DNA from: Ehretia macrophylla
Lineage: Eukaryota > Streptophyta > Magnoliopsida > Boraginales > Ehretiaceae
Assembly: GCA_037974665.1 (NCBI GenBank)
Contig: CM075765.1
Span: 4,655,501-4,719,500 of the forward strand
Direction of reading: 5' to 3'
DNA length: 64,000 nucleotides
The notes beneath the pieces were generated by a model. The model made no database searches. It had not been told where the DNA came from and saw only the letters and a program-made list of their open reading frames with translations. Each line of letters opens with the position of its first letter. The first letter of the stretch is position 1. Shown here one piece after another: positions 11,951-25,269 of the stretch. Position numbers and translations under genes: made by a program.

Positions 11951-12003
11951 ATCAAGAGCTAGGACTTTACCGAATAGCTTAACCGCTAGTAAAGGCAAAG
12001 ATT

Positions 12004-12161
12004 ATGGCAAATCATACTACATCACCTTACATAGAAGGGCATTAAACTAATAGACAGAGTCTTTTCACAGGTTCAAACTATGTCTATTGGAGAAACAAAA
12101 TGGAGACATACATTTAATCAGTTGACTATGATCTTTGGACATTGGTGGAAGAAGGACCATA
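12004..12161 (+). pseudogene. E2 gag, N-terminal piece
   Basis: A methionine at 12004 begins MANHTTSPYIEG. After a frameshift the frame continues FTGSNYVYWRNKMETYI, a stop, then SVDYDLWTLVEEGPY. This is the N-terminal signature of copia gag (UBN2-type) proteins that build the particle. It is interrupted at 12162 by solo LTR S2, and the same gag resumes at 14607. Confidence 0.85.
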
Positions 12162-14601
12162 TGTCACGCCCCAACTCGATCCCTCCTATAATCAGTCAGG
12201 ACGCAACGGAATTTCGGCAGTATAACGACAGTAAATAGGATACCGAGGCTCTAAACCAACCTAAATAGACATCATACATCAACTCCACAAACCATATAAC
12301 AAACAACTCCTCAACAATAACAACATACATCATAACCATATTATACAATAAACATTCCTCGTTATACGCCTCCGTTCCAACATAATACATGAACCTTTAA
12401 TATACATTACCAAGAACATATTGAGCCAATCTAGCAACCTAATCATAAACAAAAGAAAGGCTACTAAGACAACATCAACTAATTCATTAACTTATCAACA
12501 TCTTATACATTATAAACTACAAAGCAGATAAAAGTCTACTAAGTTAATTTACAAGATAATAAAACATGTACGACATCACGGATAAGACTCTGGAACATAG
12601 GACTCATCCACGTAAGGCACGTTTTCCACATTCTCCTCTTCAGGAGGCACGTACCCGTAATCCTGCGAAAGTACACCTGTATGCATGCAATAATAGAGAG
12701 TGAGCTTATATAAAATAAGCCCAGCGAGGATCCGATAGATCTCGAGCAAGGTCTACTAAACTCCTTGGAATAATCCTTTGAGTCAGTAAATACACAACAA
12801 CAACAATAATAATATCATCACATAACTATATGACCATTCAATAAAGGATACTCTAGTTGGTGTAGCTCCAAACACCATCACGATCATAACAGCCTTCTTG
12901 TGACTCCCATAAACTCACGCACCCAGGGTACCCCCAATAACCTAGCCCTCTATGACACCTCCGTCATGCGAGCTGGAGGCAATCTCTGATAGTCATGCCG
13001 TTATCAACCCGACAGCCCAATGCTGCCTGAGAGGTGGCACACACATACCAGAGACCCAGCAATAATAATAAACATCAATCATTCACAGGAGGATAGTCTA
13101 GCAGAACTGTTTATCTCCCGGCATCAATCATCAATCAATAATCATATTATCATCATAATAACCATCAATAGTCAATTAAACAACAAAATAACTAAGTTAG
13201 ATGACAAAGTAGGCCATCCAACCGAACATGCATTAAACACACAATCAAACTCTAATTTACCCATCAACAACTCACAATTCAATCACTCAACCCACACCCA
13301 ATCAACTAAGGCTCAATTCAATAATTTAAAGAAAGATAACCTAAACTTCAAAAATTCATAACCTACATTCTACTAATCCAAACACCGCCAAACCAATTTC
13401 TATCACTCACCCATTCAACCAACTATATTAGCCCCCTCGAAAAACCACCATAACACCTCCAAAGCATGCCCGATAACCCTAAAACCCTAAGGTGTCAAGG
13501 CTGAATTTTCTGGATTTTCACCCAAACATCATAATCGAAAATTCGGCATTACAACGGCGCTACCACGTAATTATCAAACATTTAGAAATCGACGGCAATC
13601 GATTCCGATCAACACAACTCAATTTAATCAACATTGAACAAATTAATCAAATTTAAATACCCGAAAAATAAAAATTATACTACAACCGATAAAAACTCGT
13701 AGTATTACAGATAAATGATCCCTAGCATGCAAGGAGCAATAATCTAACATCAGATTAGAATTCTAACGGTTCAATTTTCATTTATACGCAAAAATGCAAA
13801 AAACAACTTTTGAGATCTAGAATTTTTCTCTCACCTTTGATGCAATATAAGCCTAGGAATGCGTGCAATGCGTGCCCAACAAGCGGAATCCAACTCGGCA
13901 CGAAATTCTACGGACAAAAACTAGCTTTTTCTTTGAAAAATTGCTTTGAAAACCTTGAAAACTCTTTCTCTTTTTCTCTCCACTTCCTCACAAAAAGGTG
14001 TGTGATTTTGAAGGTGTTTTTGTGCTTTGTGAGTGTGTGTTGGTGATATAAGCTTGTTGGTCAACAATTAAAATAAAGTCAAAGTTAGTTTAAGTTAGTA
14101 TTTTTGTGTTTTCTTGACTTTAAATGCATTTTCTTGATCACCAAAGTTCAAAACAATTATTCAACACCCAAGCTAGCTCAAGTAAATTATTTTTAGGTGA
14201 CAAGAAGTTTTACAATCAAACAATTTCACCCGAGTCGGCTTAAAACTCGATTTTCGCACAAGTCGGTGTAAAAACCCTAATAAATTCTTATGCCGATTTT
14301 AAAACCGTTTTCATCAAACACAGGTCTATTAAAGTCCGTGGACTAGGTCTAAAAGGGTTAAAAAGACCAGTTTCAAAATTTTAGCGAACGTGTTTCGAAA
14401 TCACTATTCACTGAAAATCGACGATAAAATTTCTGACTCTATTTTTGATGAAAATTTCATGAATGCACATTTAGAACGTATTAGGAGTATTGATATCAAA
14501 GTTATAACATTCTAGGCCCTATAGCACATAAACATGTCATATGCATGCAAAACGAGACAAAGCACGTAAATCAAGTTAAAGCAGATAAGTGGGGTTTCAC
14601 A
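12162..14601 (-). mobile_element. S2: solo gypsy LTR (E5 family)
   Basis: On the plus strand it starts TGTCACGCCCCAACTCGAT and ends GTGGGGTTTCACA, the reverse complement of an LTR with E5-type ends (TGTGAGACCCCG and GGGCGTGACA). The 5-bp TSD CCATA lies at 12157-12161 and 14602-14606. Internal segments align with E5 LTRs, for example the CGAGG-ggctt-ATATAAGCTCAC box (minus) at 12695-12729 and the lysis of ORFs into short frames. It splits E2 gag. No internal element sequence remains, so it is a solo LTR of 2440 bp. Confidence 0.9.
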
Positions 14602-14606
14602 CCATA

Positions 14607-15594
14607 TGTGCCAATGAAGCAAGTAACGGCTACAACCAAACCCGAAAGAACAACCTCAAGTGCAACAGAGAAAGCAATTACACAAATGGTTGAGAAAACC
14701 AAAGAAGAATTCACCAACCAAGATAAGGCAATGCTTGCAAAGAATTCAAGAGCCAAAAAATATACTATATTGTGCTCTATATGACATAGAGTACAATCGA
14801 GTAAGCAGCTGCAAATCGGCTCATAAAATTTGGGAGCTACTTGAATTATCCTATCAAGGAACAACACTAGTCAACAAAACAAAGATAGGATTGTATGTTC
14901 ATAAGTACGAAATGTTTCAATTGAAATCAGGAGAAACACTAAATGAGATGCATCAAAGGTTCGCAGCTATCATCACCAATCTAAATGCTCTCGGAAAGAG
15001 CTATCTAAATGAGGAACTCAATCAAAAGATTCTAAACGTACTACAAAAAGAGTACAAGGCAAAAACAACAAACTTATGATCTTCACATGACCTTGTTAAG
15101 ATGATAGTTCATGAACTTATCTGTGATTTGGAAACAAAAGAGCTTGTCCTCAATTAAGAAAAATCCAGAGATGAAGAAGATAAGAAAAAAAAGAGTCACT
15201 AGCCTTCCGAGCATCGAACATTCCATCAAGTGATGAGAAATATGAAGAAGAGGATGAAGATGATGAAATACCAATGATGGCCAAGAACTTTAAAAAGTTC
15301 ATGAAATACAACAAATGGAAAAAGAGTGCATCATCCAACAATCAAAATAGAAGAAAAGGAAAGGAGAAGGCAAATGAATGCTTCAATTGCAAAAAACCCA
15401 GACATATCAAAGCAAATTGTCCAAAGTTAAAAGGAGGGAAAACAATGAAATCATCATGGAGTGAGGACTCCGACAATGAAGCCTCCAATAAAGAACAAGT
15501 GGTGATCATTGTATGCGATATGAAAAAGCAAGATAAGGTACGATCCTCTTCTAGCTCTAGTTCTAGTTCATGTTCCTCATATAATGATGATATA
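14607..15594 (+). pseudogene. E2 gag, UBN2 domain and zinc knuckle
   Basis: After S2, gag continues TPYVPMKQ, then (14660-15079, another frame) a clear UBN2/copia gag domain: AHKIWELLELSYQGTTLVN, KIGLYVHKYEMFQLKSGETL, MHQRFAAIITNLNALGK. A frame change follows near 15080. The piece at 15274-15594 contains a complete CCHC knuckle, CFNCKKPRHIKANC, for RNA binding, followed by a Ser-rich acidic tail. Gag is again interrupted at 15595 by solo LTR S3. The overall order matches copia gag, but multiple frame changes and stops make it dead. Confidence 0.88.
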
Positions 15595-18500
15595 TGTGAC
15601 ACCCCGACCCGTGCATATAATTATTTAATTGATGTGCATATACTTATATGTCTACTTTAATTATTTACGTATATTCGTTTGCATAAAATATCATATTTTG
15701 GGTTACATCCATCTATTTCGTTTAACGTGCACTTATATCAAACTATGTGCATACATCTAGTTTAACAAGAAATTTCATCTATTAACATATATTGCATCAA
15801 TATAAATGCATTCTTATGTAAGTAGGCACGTTTAATTGGTTAATGTGCATAATTTTCATTTTACATGCAATTTTGGGACTTCACAAACACTTTGGAAAAT
15901 CGTAGGAACCGTAGAAAATAATTAACGTAGACAATTAGGAATTGGAGCAACTAAATTAGTTAGAATTAAACTAGAATGACAAACTAGTTAATAGCATTTA
16001 GTTGAAGGGCATGTTGGTCAATTGGGTTTTTCTTTCTTTTATTATTTACACCTATTTATATACTACAACACACACAAACACACAAAAACACACACAAAAA
16101 TCAGACACACACACACACACACTAAACACGTTTAAAAACACACAAGAAAGAAGAAGAAGAAAAAGAAGAAGAAGAAGGAGAAAAGAAGGAAGAAAATGTG
16201 ATTTTGAGCTTGTTTGTGTACAAATTCTTCAACTTAAGATGAGGGTTCATCCATGCTTGTATCATTGGCTGATTCCTTGTTGTATATACATGTATGCCAT
16301 GTGTAGATAAGTGAACATGAAGCTTGTAATGCATGTTTAATGAGGTATTTAGTGTACGAAATGTTGTGGTAGCTTTCTAATGCATGAATTGCTAGCCTTG
16401 GTGTTTGGCTTTGGTTGTAGTTAAAGTTGGCTTCTTTGATTAATTGTTGAAGACCAAATGTTTGTGTATATGTCAAAGAGAGTAGTTTACATCATATGCA
16501 TAGTGAGTAATGGTGGTAGTATGCCAATGAAGCAAGAAATAGCTAAAACATGAGTAGTGCAAGATTCTGAATTTTCTGGCAGGTTGCGCGACTAGATTGC
16601 AGAGGCAGTTTGACCTAGCAAACGTTGTCGAAAGTGGTTGAATTTTTTTTTATATTGTAGCTAAGAACTTGAGAAACAATTTCTCTTTTGGGGGAAAGAT
16701 CGAATTCTATCATTAAGGCATTGTTTTGGAGCCAAAACAGTAGGGTGACTGATTCTCACGTAATTCAGGGCTAGCTGCGCAATGATTTTCTAAAGGGCAT
16801 AACTTGATGAGTTTAACTCCGAATTAGGAACCGTTTGAGGCTAAACCTATATACACTTGATGAACTACATGTCTGTGCAATTTTTAGAAGTTTTAGAGGA
16901 CATTAAGGCTGCTAACGGAACAAGTAAAGTTAAGCAAATGCAGTTAAAATTTTCAGTTTATATAGCTAAGTGATTAATGTTGCACTAAAGGTTAATTTGA
17001 GTTGAATAATGGTGGATTATAGGGAGTTAAAGGCTTGAGAGTAACAATTACATGTTTGGAGATAGTGTTTAAGTGAAATGAGGGTTAAATAAATATTACT
17101 TGCGTTGAATGCTAAATGTTTAATACGTGATTAACGTGAACTATGTGCATTGAATGTTTAAATAAGTTGAGCTTTGAGTGAAAATTAAATGTGATGAATT
17201 ATGTGTAGTGACTTGCTAGTTAGATAATCAAGAGTAATTAAAGTCATGCACATGCTAGTGTTAGTTGTCAAAGAGTGTTTGCAAGTTATGGGAAGTAAAA
17301 TATGTTTTCAATCATGTTCATGATCTTAGCTTAATGTATGTGTTAAAGTTAGTTGAATTGCTTGAGTACTTGGTTATTGTTGGCTCAAATGCAAGAAATA
17401 ACAAGAAGATGATAAGCAAGCAAAATTCGGATTTGGATACTGCACTGCCCCTGACTTCCGAAGTAGTTTTGGTATAGCAAACGTGCTTAGAATTGAACGA
17501 AATTTATATAGCAGCTAGATTAGACAGTTTAGAACAAATGTTGGTTTCTAGAGCTAAGGCAAATTCTAACGTTTTGACCCCGCGATTTAGCTATTTCCGA
17601 AATGTGTCTGAAAATCGCTGGTGCAGGAGGCAGTTCGCGCAGTTGCACGGAAAAGGTCATAACTTGTGGAATTTAGATCGGAATTGAGTTGCGCTTGAGG
17701 CTAAAGTCATCTACACTCAGAGAGCTACATTTATATATATAAATCAGTTAGTTTGGAGGTCTATAGCATAGGTAACTGAATTGATTAAATTAAGTCTTTG
17801 TTGGAGAAAATGGAAAATGTTTAGGTGATATTTAGGGTTTTGTGCAAAGTTGATTCTAGGATTGATTCGATGCTATCTATAAATAATATAGGCTCTAATG
17901 AGCATAGATTAGTGATTAGGTGTGGTTGGCTTGATTGGAACTTTAGGAAATTTGCATAATTGGCTTAGAATTCAAAGGGGTCTTTGAAGCGAAGTGTTAG
18001 CGATGGCTTCTTTGAATAAGTATATGATCTTAGAAGTGTTGGGGAGCTCTTAAAATGTAATTATGACACTTAATTGGTAATTAGATTGAGTAGTTGTAGT
18101 ACAAAACACCTAAAAGGCTTTATGTAGTTTTTAAGTTAACGTGCTTATAAATGTGATTTCAAAGAATTTAAATGGGTCATAAAGTGTCTATAACTGATTG
18201 GTAAAGTTAGATTTAGAATTCATTATCTTGTGTGAAGACTAGAAGCTAATTTGTATGCATTGGAAAAGGGTTTTGTTGGATTCTATGTGGGTTAGCTAAG
18301 ATTGTTGCCTAGTTGGTTATTTGGATTACTTAATTGCTATAATTGATTATTAATTGAGTTATGTATGTTGTACTTGGGTGAATAAACATGATAATGATTC
18401 TTAGATTTTGTTATAGTTGAATTATGTTTAAGTGTTAAGCATAGCTGTCTTGATATAATACTTAGTTTGATATTCCTTTGCAATATAAATGAAGTTGAAT

Positions 18501-19785
18501 TAGTTATGAAGTTAACTTGTTAAAGTTGATATAGTTAATATCCTTGGTAAGATTAAAGAAATGTTTTAGAGTTATTCGTTTGATTACTTAGGCTATGTGG
18601 CAATATGACATACATGAATAATATGTGGTTATTTGTGATTATGTGCTAATGTGGAGTTAATATAATCAATTGCTAAAGTGTTATACTTAAATGAATATAC
18701 TAGGGATTTGCATATTCGAGCTAAAGGAAAGTTGGAGTAACTAAGCCATTTTTACATCTTGAAGCTTTATAAAGGTGAGGGACCTGCATCCTTACGTGCA
18801 TTATAGTTTATTTTCTTGCTAAAAGAGTATATTGTTTAGTATAATGGCGTAATTGATATAGGCTTATTGTTGCTAAATTGTAACTTGGTGTGAGGACAAC
18901 CTACTTTTTGTCCTTAAATGTATTTCTTGATTATATTGTCATTGTTATCATTCTTGCATTACATCATGGTTGCGCAACCTCATTGTCGCGGCGGATGCGA
19001 TGGCCTAGCTGGGTGGCATCGGGCTTGCCAGTGTTGGTTGCCTTAGCTCCATCTGCTATTCCCTCACTCGCCTGGTCCGGAGATTGCCAGGGGGTGTTGG
19101 GTCATAGGATCGGGTACATCCGGAGTACCCATTGGTGTAAGGGATGCCGGCATATCGAGATTGAGATCGTGGTTCGTGGATCAGGAATCGAAGATTTAGA
19201 GTGATAAGGGTTATCGATTGTATCCTTTTAAAATGTGGTATTAGAATTGTTATTCATTGTTTATTTATTGTATTAAATGTGTTAAGTTGCTGCATTGCAC
19301 GAACCCTGGTATACTGTTCCCGTTTCCCCTCCCTCACTGAGTGTACCAGTTGTATACTCACCCTCGTTTCTAACACCTTTCGGGTTCAACACCTTCGCAA
19401 GGTGATATAGGGAAAGCTCGAGAGTTACCCTATTTGCTTGTGATGACTTCCATTATTAGTACCTGCGAATCCATGTGAATTTGTAAAGTGGTTTGAATTG
19501 TAATTTGATTGGAACTATAGAAACCCGGCTTGTAATTGTATTGGATCTTGTTTGTGTTTGATTTGTAGGTGGTCTGTAATAGCTTAATGGACTATGTTAT
19601 TGTTTATTTGTCGTGTATGCTTGATTGGGTGAATGGAGTTAGACCATAGTTTGGTAGTTATAAATATTGTTTACAGGTTTTGGATTGTCCTATAAACAGG
19701 GGAGGCTTCGTCCGTTTCCCCTCGTTTCTTGTGCCTTGGGAATGGAATTGGGAACTCCAGTCTCGTGAGGGATCGAGGCGTTACA
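15595..19785 (+). mobile_element. S3: solo gypsy LTR, unusually long (4.19 kb)
   Basis: It starts TGTGACACCCCGACCCG (15595) and ends GATCGAGGCGTTACA (19785), with the 5-bp TSD ATATA at 15590-15594 and 19786-19790. It contains the shared LTR landmarks GGTTGCGCAACC (18968-18979), the GC-rich block (18985-19180), TGCATTGCACGA (19291-19302) and the CCCTCACTGAG hairpin (19331-19365). A CA-rich stretch at about 16063-16132 and a GA-rich stretch at 16141-16197 lie near the start. An old internal duplication (about 16730-16870 against 17620-17730) probably explains part of the extra length. The open frames here are short and unlike any retroelement protein. Confidence 0.88.
16063..16197. repeat. CA-rich then GA-rich simple repeat in S3
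   Basis: Interrupted ACACACAA units (about 16063-16140) are followed by an AAGAAGAAGAAAAAG-type purine tract (16141-16197). Low-complexity sequence only. Confidence 0.8.
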
Positions 19786-19790
19786 ATATA

Positions 19791-20400
19791 TTATTAGAAG
19801 AATTACAATGAGAATTTTAAAAATGCATCATGATTTTGAAATTACTCTTTCTAGAAACAAAACTCTTCAAAAACAAGTAAATAAACTTGAAAAAGAAAAA
19901 GATGATTTGAAAAAGAAAATGAATTACTTGAAGAAGATCACAAAATGTCTCATAACAAAGCTCTTCAACTTTTTGAACTAAAAGAAAAGCTTGAGACTAG
20001 GGTTGAAATTTTGGAAAAAGAAAATAATGATTTAAAAATGAGGCTAGCAAAATTTACAAAAGGAAAAGAAACTTTGGATAAAATTGTAGGAACTCAAAGA
20101 ATGCATTATGATAAAAGAGGCATAGGATTTGAAGTTTCTAAATAAAATTCTTTCAAAAATTATTTTGTGAAAGCCTCAACAAATGAAGCTTCAACTTCAA
20201 AAGAAAATCAAAAGATTTACACATATTGTGAAAAAATTGGACACACCGCATTACATGGTAGATATAGAAACATGATTGATAGAGTTGCAAAAATTCCATC
20301 ATGGATCAAACCTAAATGGAATATTAGATGTATAAAACGACAACACTAATGTGAAAGGACCCAACTAAAAGGGTATCAAAAGATTTAGAATATGTATACT
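19791..20400 (+). pseudogene. E2 gag-pol linker: coiled coil and second knuckle relic
   Basis: Lys/Glu/Leu-rich frames at 19791-20145 (LEKEKDDLKKKMNYLKK; LKEKLETRVEILEKENNDLK) predict a coiled coil. At 20167-20349 a CEKIGHTALHG stretch looks like a worn zinc knuckle of the CxxCGxxGHxxxxC kind. A coiled coil in this position is typical of Sirevirus-type copia gag. Stops lie at about 20144 and 20349. Confidence 0.7.
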
Positions 20401-22374
20401 TTTCTTCTTTTGTAGGAATCCTCAAGTGAAAGTTGGATAATTGATAGTGGATGTTCAAGACACATGTCCGGAAATCCATCACTCTTTTACAAGCTTGACA
20501 ATAAGAAAAGAGAAAATATGAGCAATAGTGACAACGGTAAAGGAAAAATCATCAACAAAGGAAGTGTTAGTAACAAAAATTCTATCTTCATTAGTGATGT
20601 CTTCCTTTTAGAAGAACTAAAGCATAATTTGTTTAGTTAAAGTCAATTCTGTGATAATGGCTATAAAGTTATATTCAAGGAATCATATTGCACAATATAT
20701 ATTAATATGGACAAAGTGTTATTTGTTGAAGATAGATGTGAAAATGTGTATACTATAAACTTTGATCAACTTACATGTCAAAATGTAAAATCCTTAGTTA
20801 CTATGGATGATAATGCATAGTTATGGCATAGAAGATTATGACATAAAATCATAAACTCTCTTATGAAATTATCTAGAAAAGATTTATTAAAGGGACTACC
20901 TAAAATAAAATTCAGCAAAGACAAATTATGTGATGCATGTCAATTTGGTAAACAACACAAGACTTCATTTAAGGCAATAAATAATGTCACTACATCAAAA
21001 GCATTGCAACTACTTCACATGAATCTATTTCGACCAATAGATGTTATTAGCTTGGGGGGCTCAAAATATGAATTTGTAGTAGTAGATGACTACACTAGAT
21101 ATACATGGGTTATGTTCTTATCCCACAAAAATAGTGCTTTCAATGAATATGCAAAACTTTGTAAAAAGTTACAAAATGAGAAAGGCTACAACATTACATG
21201 CATTCGTTGTGATAATGGAACTGAATATGTTAATTCACCTTTTATGAACTTTTGTGATGAACATAAATTTTTGGCTCCTAGAACTCCTTAACAAAATGGG
21301 GTTGTAAAAAGGAACAATCGAACCTTATAAGAAATAGCAAGAACAATTTTAAAAGAACATAACTTGCCTACATATTTTTGGAGAGACGCTGTAAACACTG
21401 CTTGTTATATGCTAAATAGAGTCTTAATAAGGCCATCTTGAAGAAAACACCCTATGAATTATGGAAAGGTAGATTACCTAAAATTAACTATCTCAAGGTG
21501 TTTGGATGTAAATGCTCTATATTGAACACTAAAGATCATCTTGGAAAGTTTGATGCTAAGTTCGATGAAGGAATATTTGTTGGATATCCAATCAAATGTA
21601 AAGCTTATAGGGTCTACAATAAGAGAACACAAACTATAAAGAAAAAAATCAATACATGTTGATTTTGATGAAACTAATCTTTTCAAACCAAGGAAAAATG
21701 AGGATGATGATGTGTTTAATCAATTAAGTGATCAAACTCAAATTACTTCATTAGCACAACAAAAGGAGGAATCTTCAAACATGTGAAAAGACAAGCCAAC
21801 ACAAGAAGATTCTCAAGATAAACAGGAGGACTCACTAAAGCAAGAAGAACAAAATACTCAAAATGACCCAAATTTTTCCAAAAGTTGGAAGTTTGTAAAA
21901 GATCACCCACAAGATCAAACTCTTGGTGATCCCTTGAAAGGTGTATGAACTCGATCTAACTTAAATGCTTTTTGTGAACATGTAACTTTCCTATCTCATG
22001 TTGAACCTAAGAATATAAAAGAAGCATTGCTTGATAATGATTGGATAGTAGCTATGCAAGAAGAGTTAAATCAATTTGAAAGAAACAAGATATGGAAACT
22101 AGTTGAACAATCTAGAGATCAATCAGTTATAGGAACAAAATGGGTATTTAGAAATAAGATAGAAGAATTAAGAAATGTCACTAGAAACAAAGCTAGACTT
22201 GTTGCACAAGGGTATAATCAAGAAGAAGGAATTGATTATCATGAAACTTATGCTCTCGTTGCTAGACTAGAATCCATTCGTATGTTACTTGCATTTGCTA
22301 GCTTTATGAACTTCAAATTATATCAAATGGATATCAAAAGTGCTTTTCTAAATGGTTTCATTGAATAGGAAGTA
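20401..22374 (+). pseudogene. E2 protease-integrase-RT (copia pol), degenerate
   Basis: Protease: WIIDSGCSRHMSGNPS at about 20430, with the D-S-G-C-S-RHM form typical of Sirevirus-like copia. GAG-pre-integrase: LWHRRL at about 20820. Integrase (20863-21450): the CDACQFGKQHKT zinc region, VVVDDYTRYTWV, IRCDNGTEYVN (second Asp), then QNGVVKRNNRTL, where the catalytic Glu of VERKNRT is Lys. YELWKGRLPKINYLKVFGCK follows. RT begins at 22027: WKLVEQSRDQSVIGTKWVF, then LYQMDIKSAFLNGFIE. Solo LTR S4 interrupts RT at 22375. Stops near 20640, 20820, 21290 and 21330 confirm decay. Confidence 0.92.
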
Positions 22375-25264
22375 TGTGATAACCCGAACCCAGCATGCAT
22401 TTAATAGCACTTGACTGCATTTGATTAAATGTTTAATTAGTTAAATCAACCAATTTGCACTATTTTCATATTTCTCTTGGAAGCATTTAGTAGTTGTAAA
22501 TTAAAAAAATAAAAGATTATTACCTATTCCTAATAATTATAGTAATTGAATTTCTTTTCTTGTGATTAATTAAGTGTTATCTTAAATGTTAGCGTTTAAT
22601 TATATTTGACTATGTGTTTATATTAACTTTCATTTGTAGCTTAATATTAACTTTATAATTCTTAAAATATTCTAGAAATAGTTAAATTAATTATTTTAAA
22701 TGAATATTGATTACCTTGATTGTTGTGATTGTTTTAATAATCGGTTTTGGTTGTCTTGCATTAAAATCACTCGGTTTTCAAATAAAAGAGGAAAGTAGCT
22801 CCGAGCCAGAGTAAATTTTAAACTATGATGCTTTCCAAAAATGATATATTTCTTAGATTCTTTGAGATTTAATTGTCACTTCTTTGTTGATGCAAATTGC
22901 ATAGCATATCGAGAGCGATAGTTAGAGAGCGGTTTCTAGTCCTCAACAAATAGTGAAAACTAGTGTTTGGTGTCTTAAATTTTATATTTTAATTGTTGTT
23001 AGCTAGAATTAATATTTCATTAGTTGTTTTAGCTTTAAAATGCATAAAATAAGCTAGTTTGACCAATTTAAGTGAGCGTTGACCAAAGCTTTGACCTTTT
23101 GACCTTGTGTAATCTTTTAATAGCTTAAATAGAACAAAATAAAAAAAGAGGGCTGAAAACAGAACATGAAAGGGCTGAAAAATGCAAGGGAGAAAAAAAT
23201 GACATTTCAACATCCAATCTTCGATTATTCGCGTGAGCTTGTACGGGGTGGTTTCCGAGGCATCCTACGAGGTTTTCCTAGCGTCTAGGAGCGTCTAAGG
23301 TGAGGGTTTCATCGTTATTTGCGCATTTGAATATTTTGTGTATTAACTTTAATTTTTGGGTTTTATCCGTATATTATTGTTTTAATTGATTTGAGGCTTA
23401 AAGTATGTTCCCTAACAATCGTAGAACACGTATTTATAGCTTTTTAACATTTTCTGCGGTTGAATATTGAAATTGAAATATAAATTGTTAGTTGAATAGT
23501 ATTTTGTGAATAGTAAACCCTTGAAACGATAAAGTTGCGCTGTTATGCTGTCTGTTGATGTGAAAATGTGCTAGGTATGCTAGAATGTCTAAATGCATGA
23601 TTTGTTTAGGTTGCGTAATGGAAAAAACGAGAAATATGCCTTGGTGAAAGTCGAGGTTGTTTAGGTCAAGTTTAGCGTTTTCTCGTATTGCGTGATGGCA
23701 TTGTTTCGGGAGGCCATGGAAGCACTTTTGGTGCGATTATGGCGTTGGTTGGGTGTTTGGTTAGTATAGTTGTAGTTCAAACGAGCAAAGGGGGAAATCG
23801 GGACTTTGCGTGAATTCTAGGGTAAAGTAGGGTTTCGGGGTCTTTAGACGTGCCTTATAGTGACCTAGGAGGATTGGTGAAGTCGGTTTCCAAAGCTCGT
23901 GGCTCGTTTGAAAGTAGTAGCGTTTTGAAAGTTGGGGTCATTTTTGGAATTTTGTGTGTTTTCATAGTATATTGCTTATAGAATGCTTATATTGCTTATA
24001 GAATGCTTAAGTTGCCTATATAATGCTTATAATGCCTATAGAATACTTGTTAGTGCTTGATAATGTTAGTTGGTGTTGTTATTGTTACATATTTGATTGT
24101 AAATGCTTGTTATCTCGTTTATCGTCTCTAATCTGTATTGTTGTGCTATCGCTCGTTTATCACCTTGTATCGAGTCTTGCATTGCATAGTGTCTAGCGCG
24201 TGAGTGATGGGCCTCTCTGGGTAGCCTCGGGTTTCCAGTATTGGTTGCTCTAGCTCCGTGGCTATTCCCTTTTCTCGCTTGGGTTGCCTCCCAGGGAGAT
24301 TTGGGTCGTAGAATTGATGGTTACTCTCGGGGTATTCCAAACTGGTGTTATAAGGTGGTTGCGTGCTTATTGTCATCGTTGTCAACATCAAGCTCGAGAT
24401 TGATGTATCACTCGTGAAAAGGTATATTGCTCGTATGAGTGAACCATAGCCTTCAAAGTGTGGTATAGCTTTGAATGGTTGTGTTAATGCTTTCAGTAAT
24501 TGCTTATTGTATTGATTGTTTGTCCTGATTGCTTATTTATCAGTTATATTGCTTAACTGTCTTATTTGCATTGCACGACTTTCTTTCTCTCCAATTCGAT
24601 ATCTGTCTCGCCCTCACTGAGTATACGTGTTGTGTATACTCACTCCTCACCACCACATTTCAGGAAATGTCATGTTAGCTGGAAAGTTCGTGATTTCGTG
24701 AAAGTTCGTGCCTGAAGAGTTGTCTTGCGTGCCTATGTGGCTTGAGTGTCGAAGTTGTAAAGATATATGCTTTCATATGTTGTATATATTTATTGTTAAA
24801 AGAAATGTAATTTAAATCTAGCTAAGTAGTTAAAATGGTTTGATAAGTTAGATTATGTATTTAGTTAATGTAGCTTAACTTCAATGCATGTTTGTAATGT
24901 CCAAAGGAAAAGAGTTAGAATGGCATGATAGTTTATTTTATGTAGTAGCTTAGTATGGTTTAATTGTCTAGTTTGAATGTACTTGTCAAAAATGAAAAAA
25001 GATAGGTTAGCTTTTAAATTGGAAATGTATGTATACTTGCTGAGTTTAAATTGTTGAGAACCGAGGCTCGGATGTCCTTGAGGAAGTTTTTATGGTTGGA
25101 CACGGTGTTGGTCCATTTATATGCTATTACAGGTTTTGGCAATTTGCCTAGAAACAGGGGAAACTCTGTCCGTCTTTCCCTAAAATTTTGCCTGGGATTG
25201 GATTTGGGTTGTGAATAGATTGATTGATAGAACTCCCGGTCTCGAGAGAGATCGGGGTGTTACA
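22375..25264 (+). mobile_element. S4: solo gypsy LTR (2.89 kb)
   Basis: It starts TGTGATAACCCGAACCCAGC and ends GATCGGGGTGTTACA, with the perfect 5-bp TSD AAGTA at 22370-22374 and 25265-25269. It has the landmarks TTGCATTGCACGA (24567-24579) and CCCTCACTGAGTATAC...GTATACTCACTCC (24611-24650). The GC-rich block is at about 24190-24345, but without the GGTTGCGCAACC palindrome. It sits inside the RT of E2. Confidence 0.93.
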
Positions 25265-25269
25265 AAGTA

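Noticed and set aside
13020..13361. 113-codon open frame rich in Asn, Ile, His and Ser
   Set aside because: It lies inside solo LTR S2 and is low-complexity (AT-rich trinucleotides). The same LTR family has no such frame in E5.
15542..15602. Ser-rich tail (Ser codon run) at the end of E2 gag piece as a separate small protein
   Set aside because: It is continuous with the zinc-knuckle gag frame and is cut by the S3 LTR, so it is a gag linker.
18890..19204. 104-codon open frame in S3, similar to frames in S7 and the E4 3' LTR
   Set aside because: The frame is broken by an indel in the E4 5' LTR, and start positions differ. The shared signal is better described as a conserved nucleotide block.
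23300..24100. Possible second LTR or nested element within S4 suggested by short repeats (TTGCTTATAGAATGC, 23960-24050)
   Set aside because: No LTR ends or TSD found. It is a short local direct repeat within the LTR.
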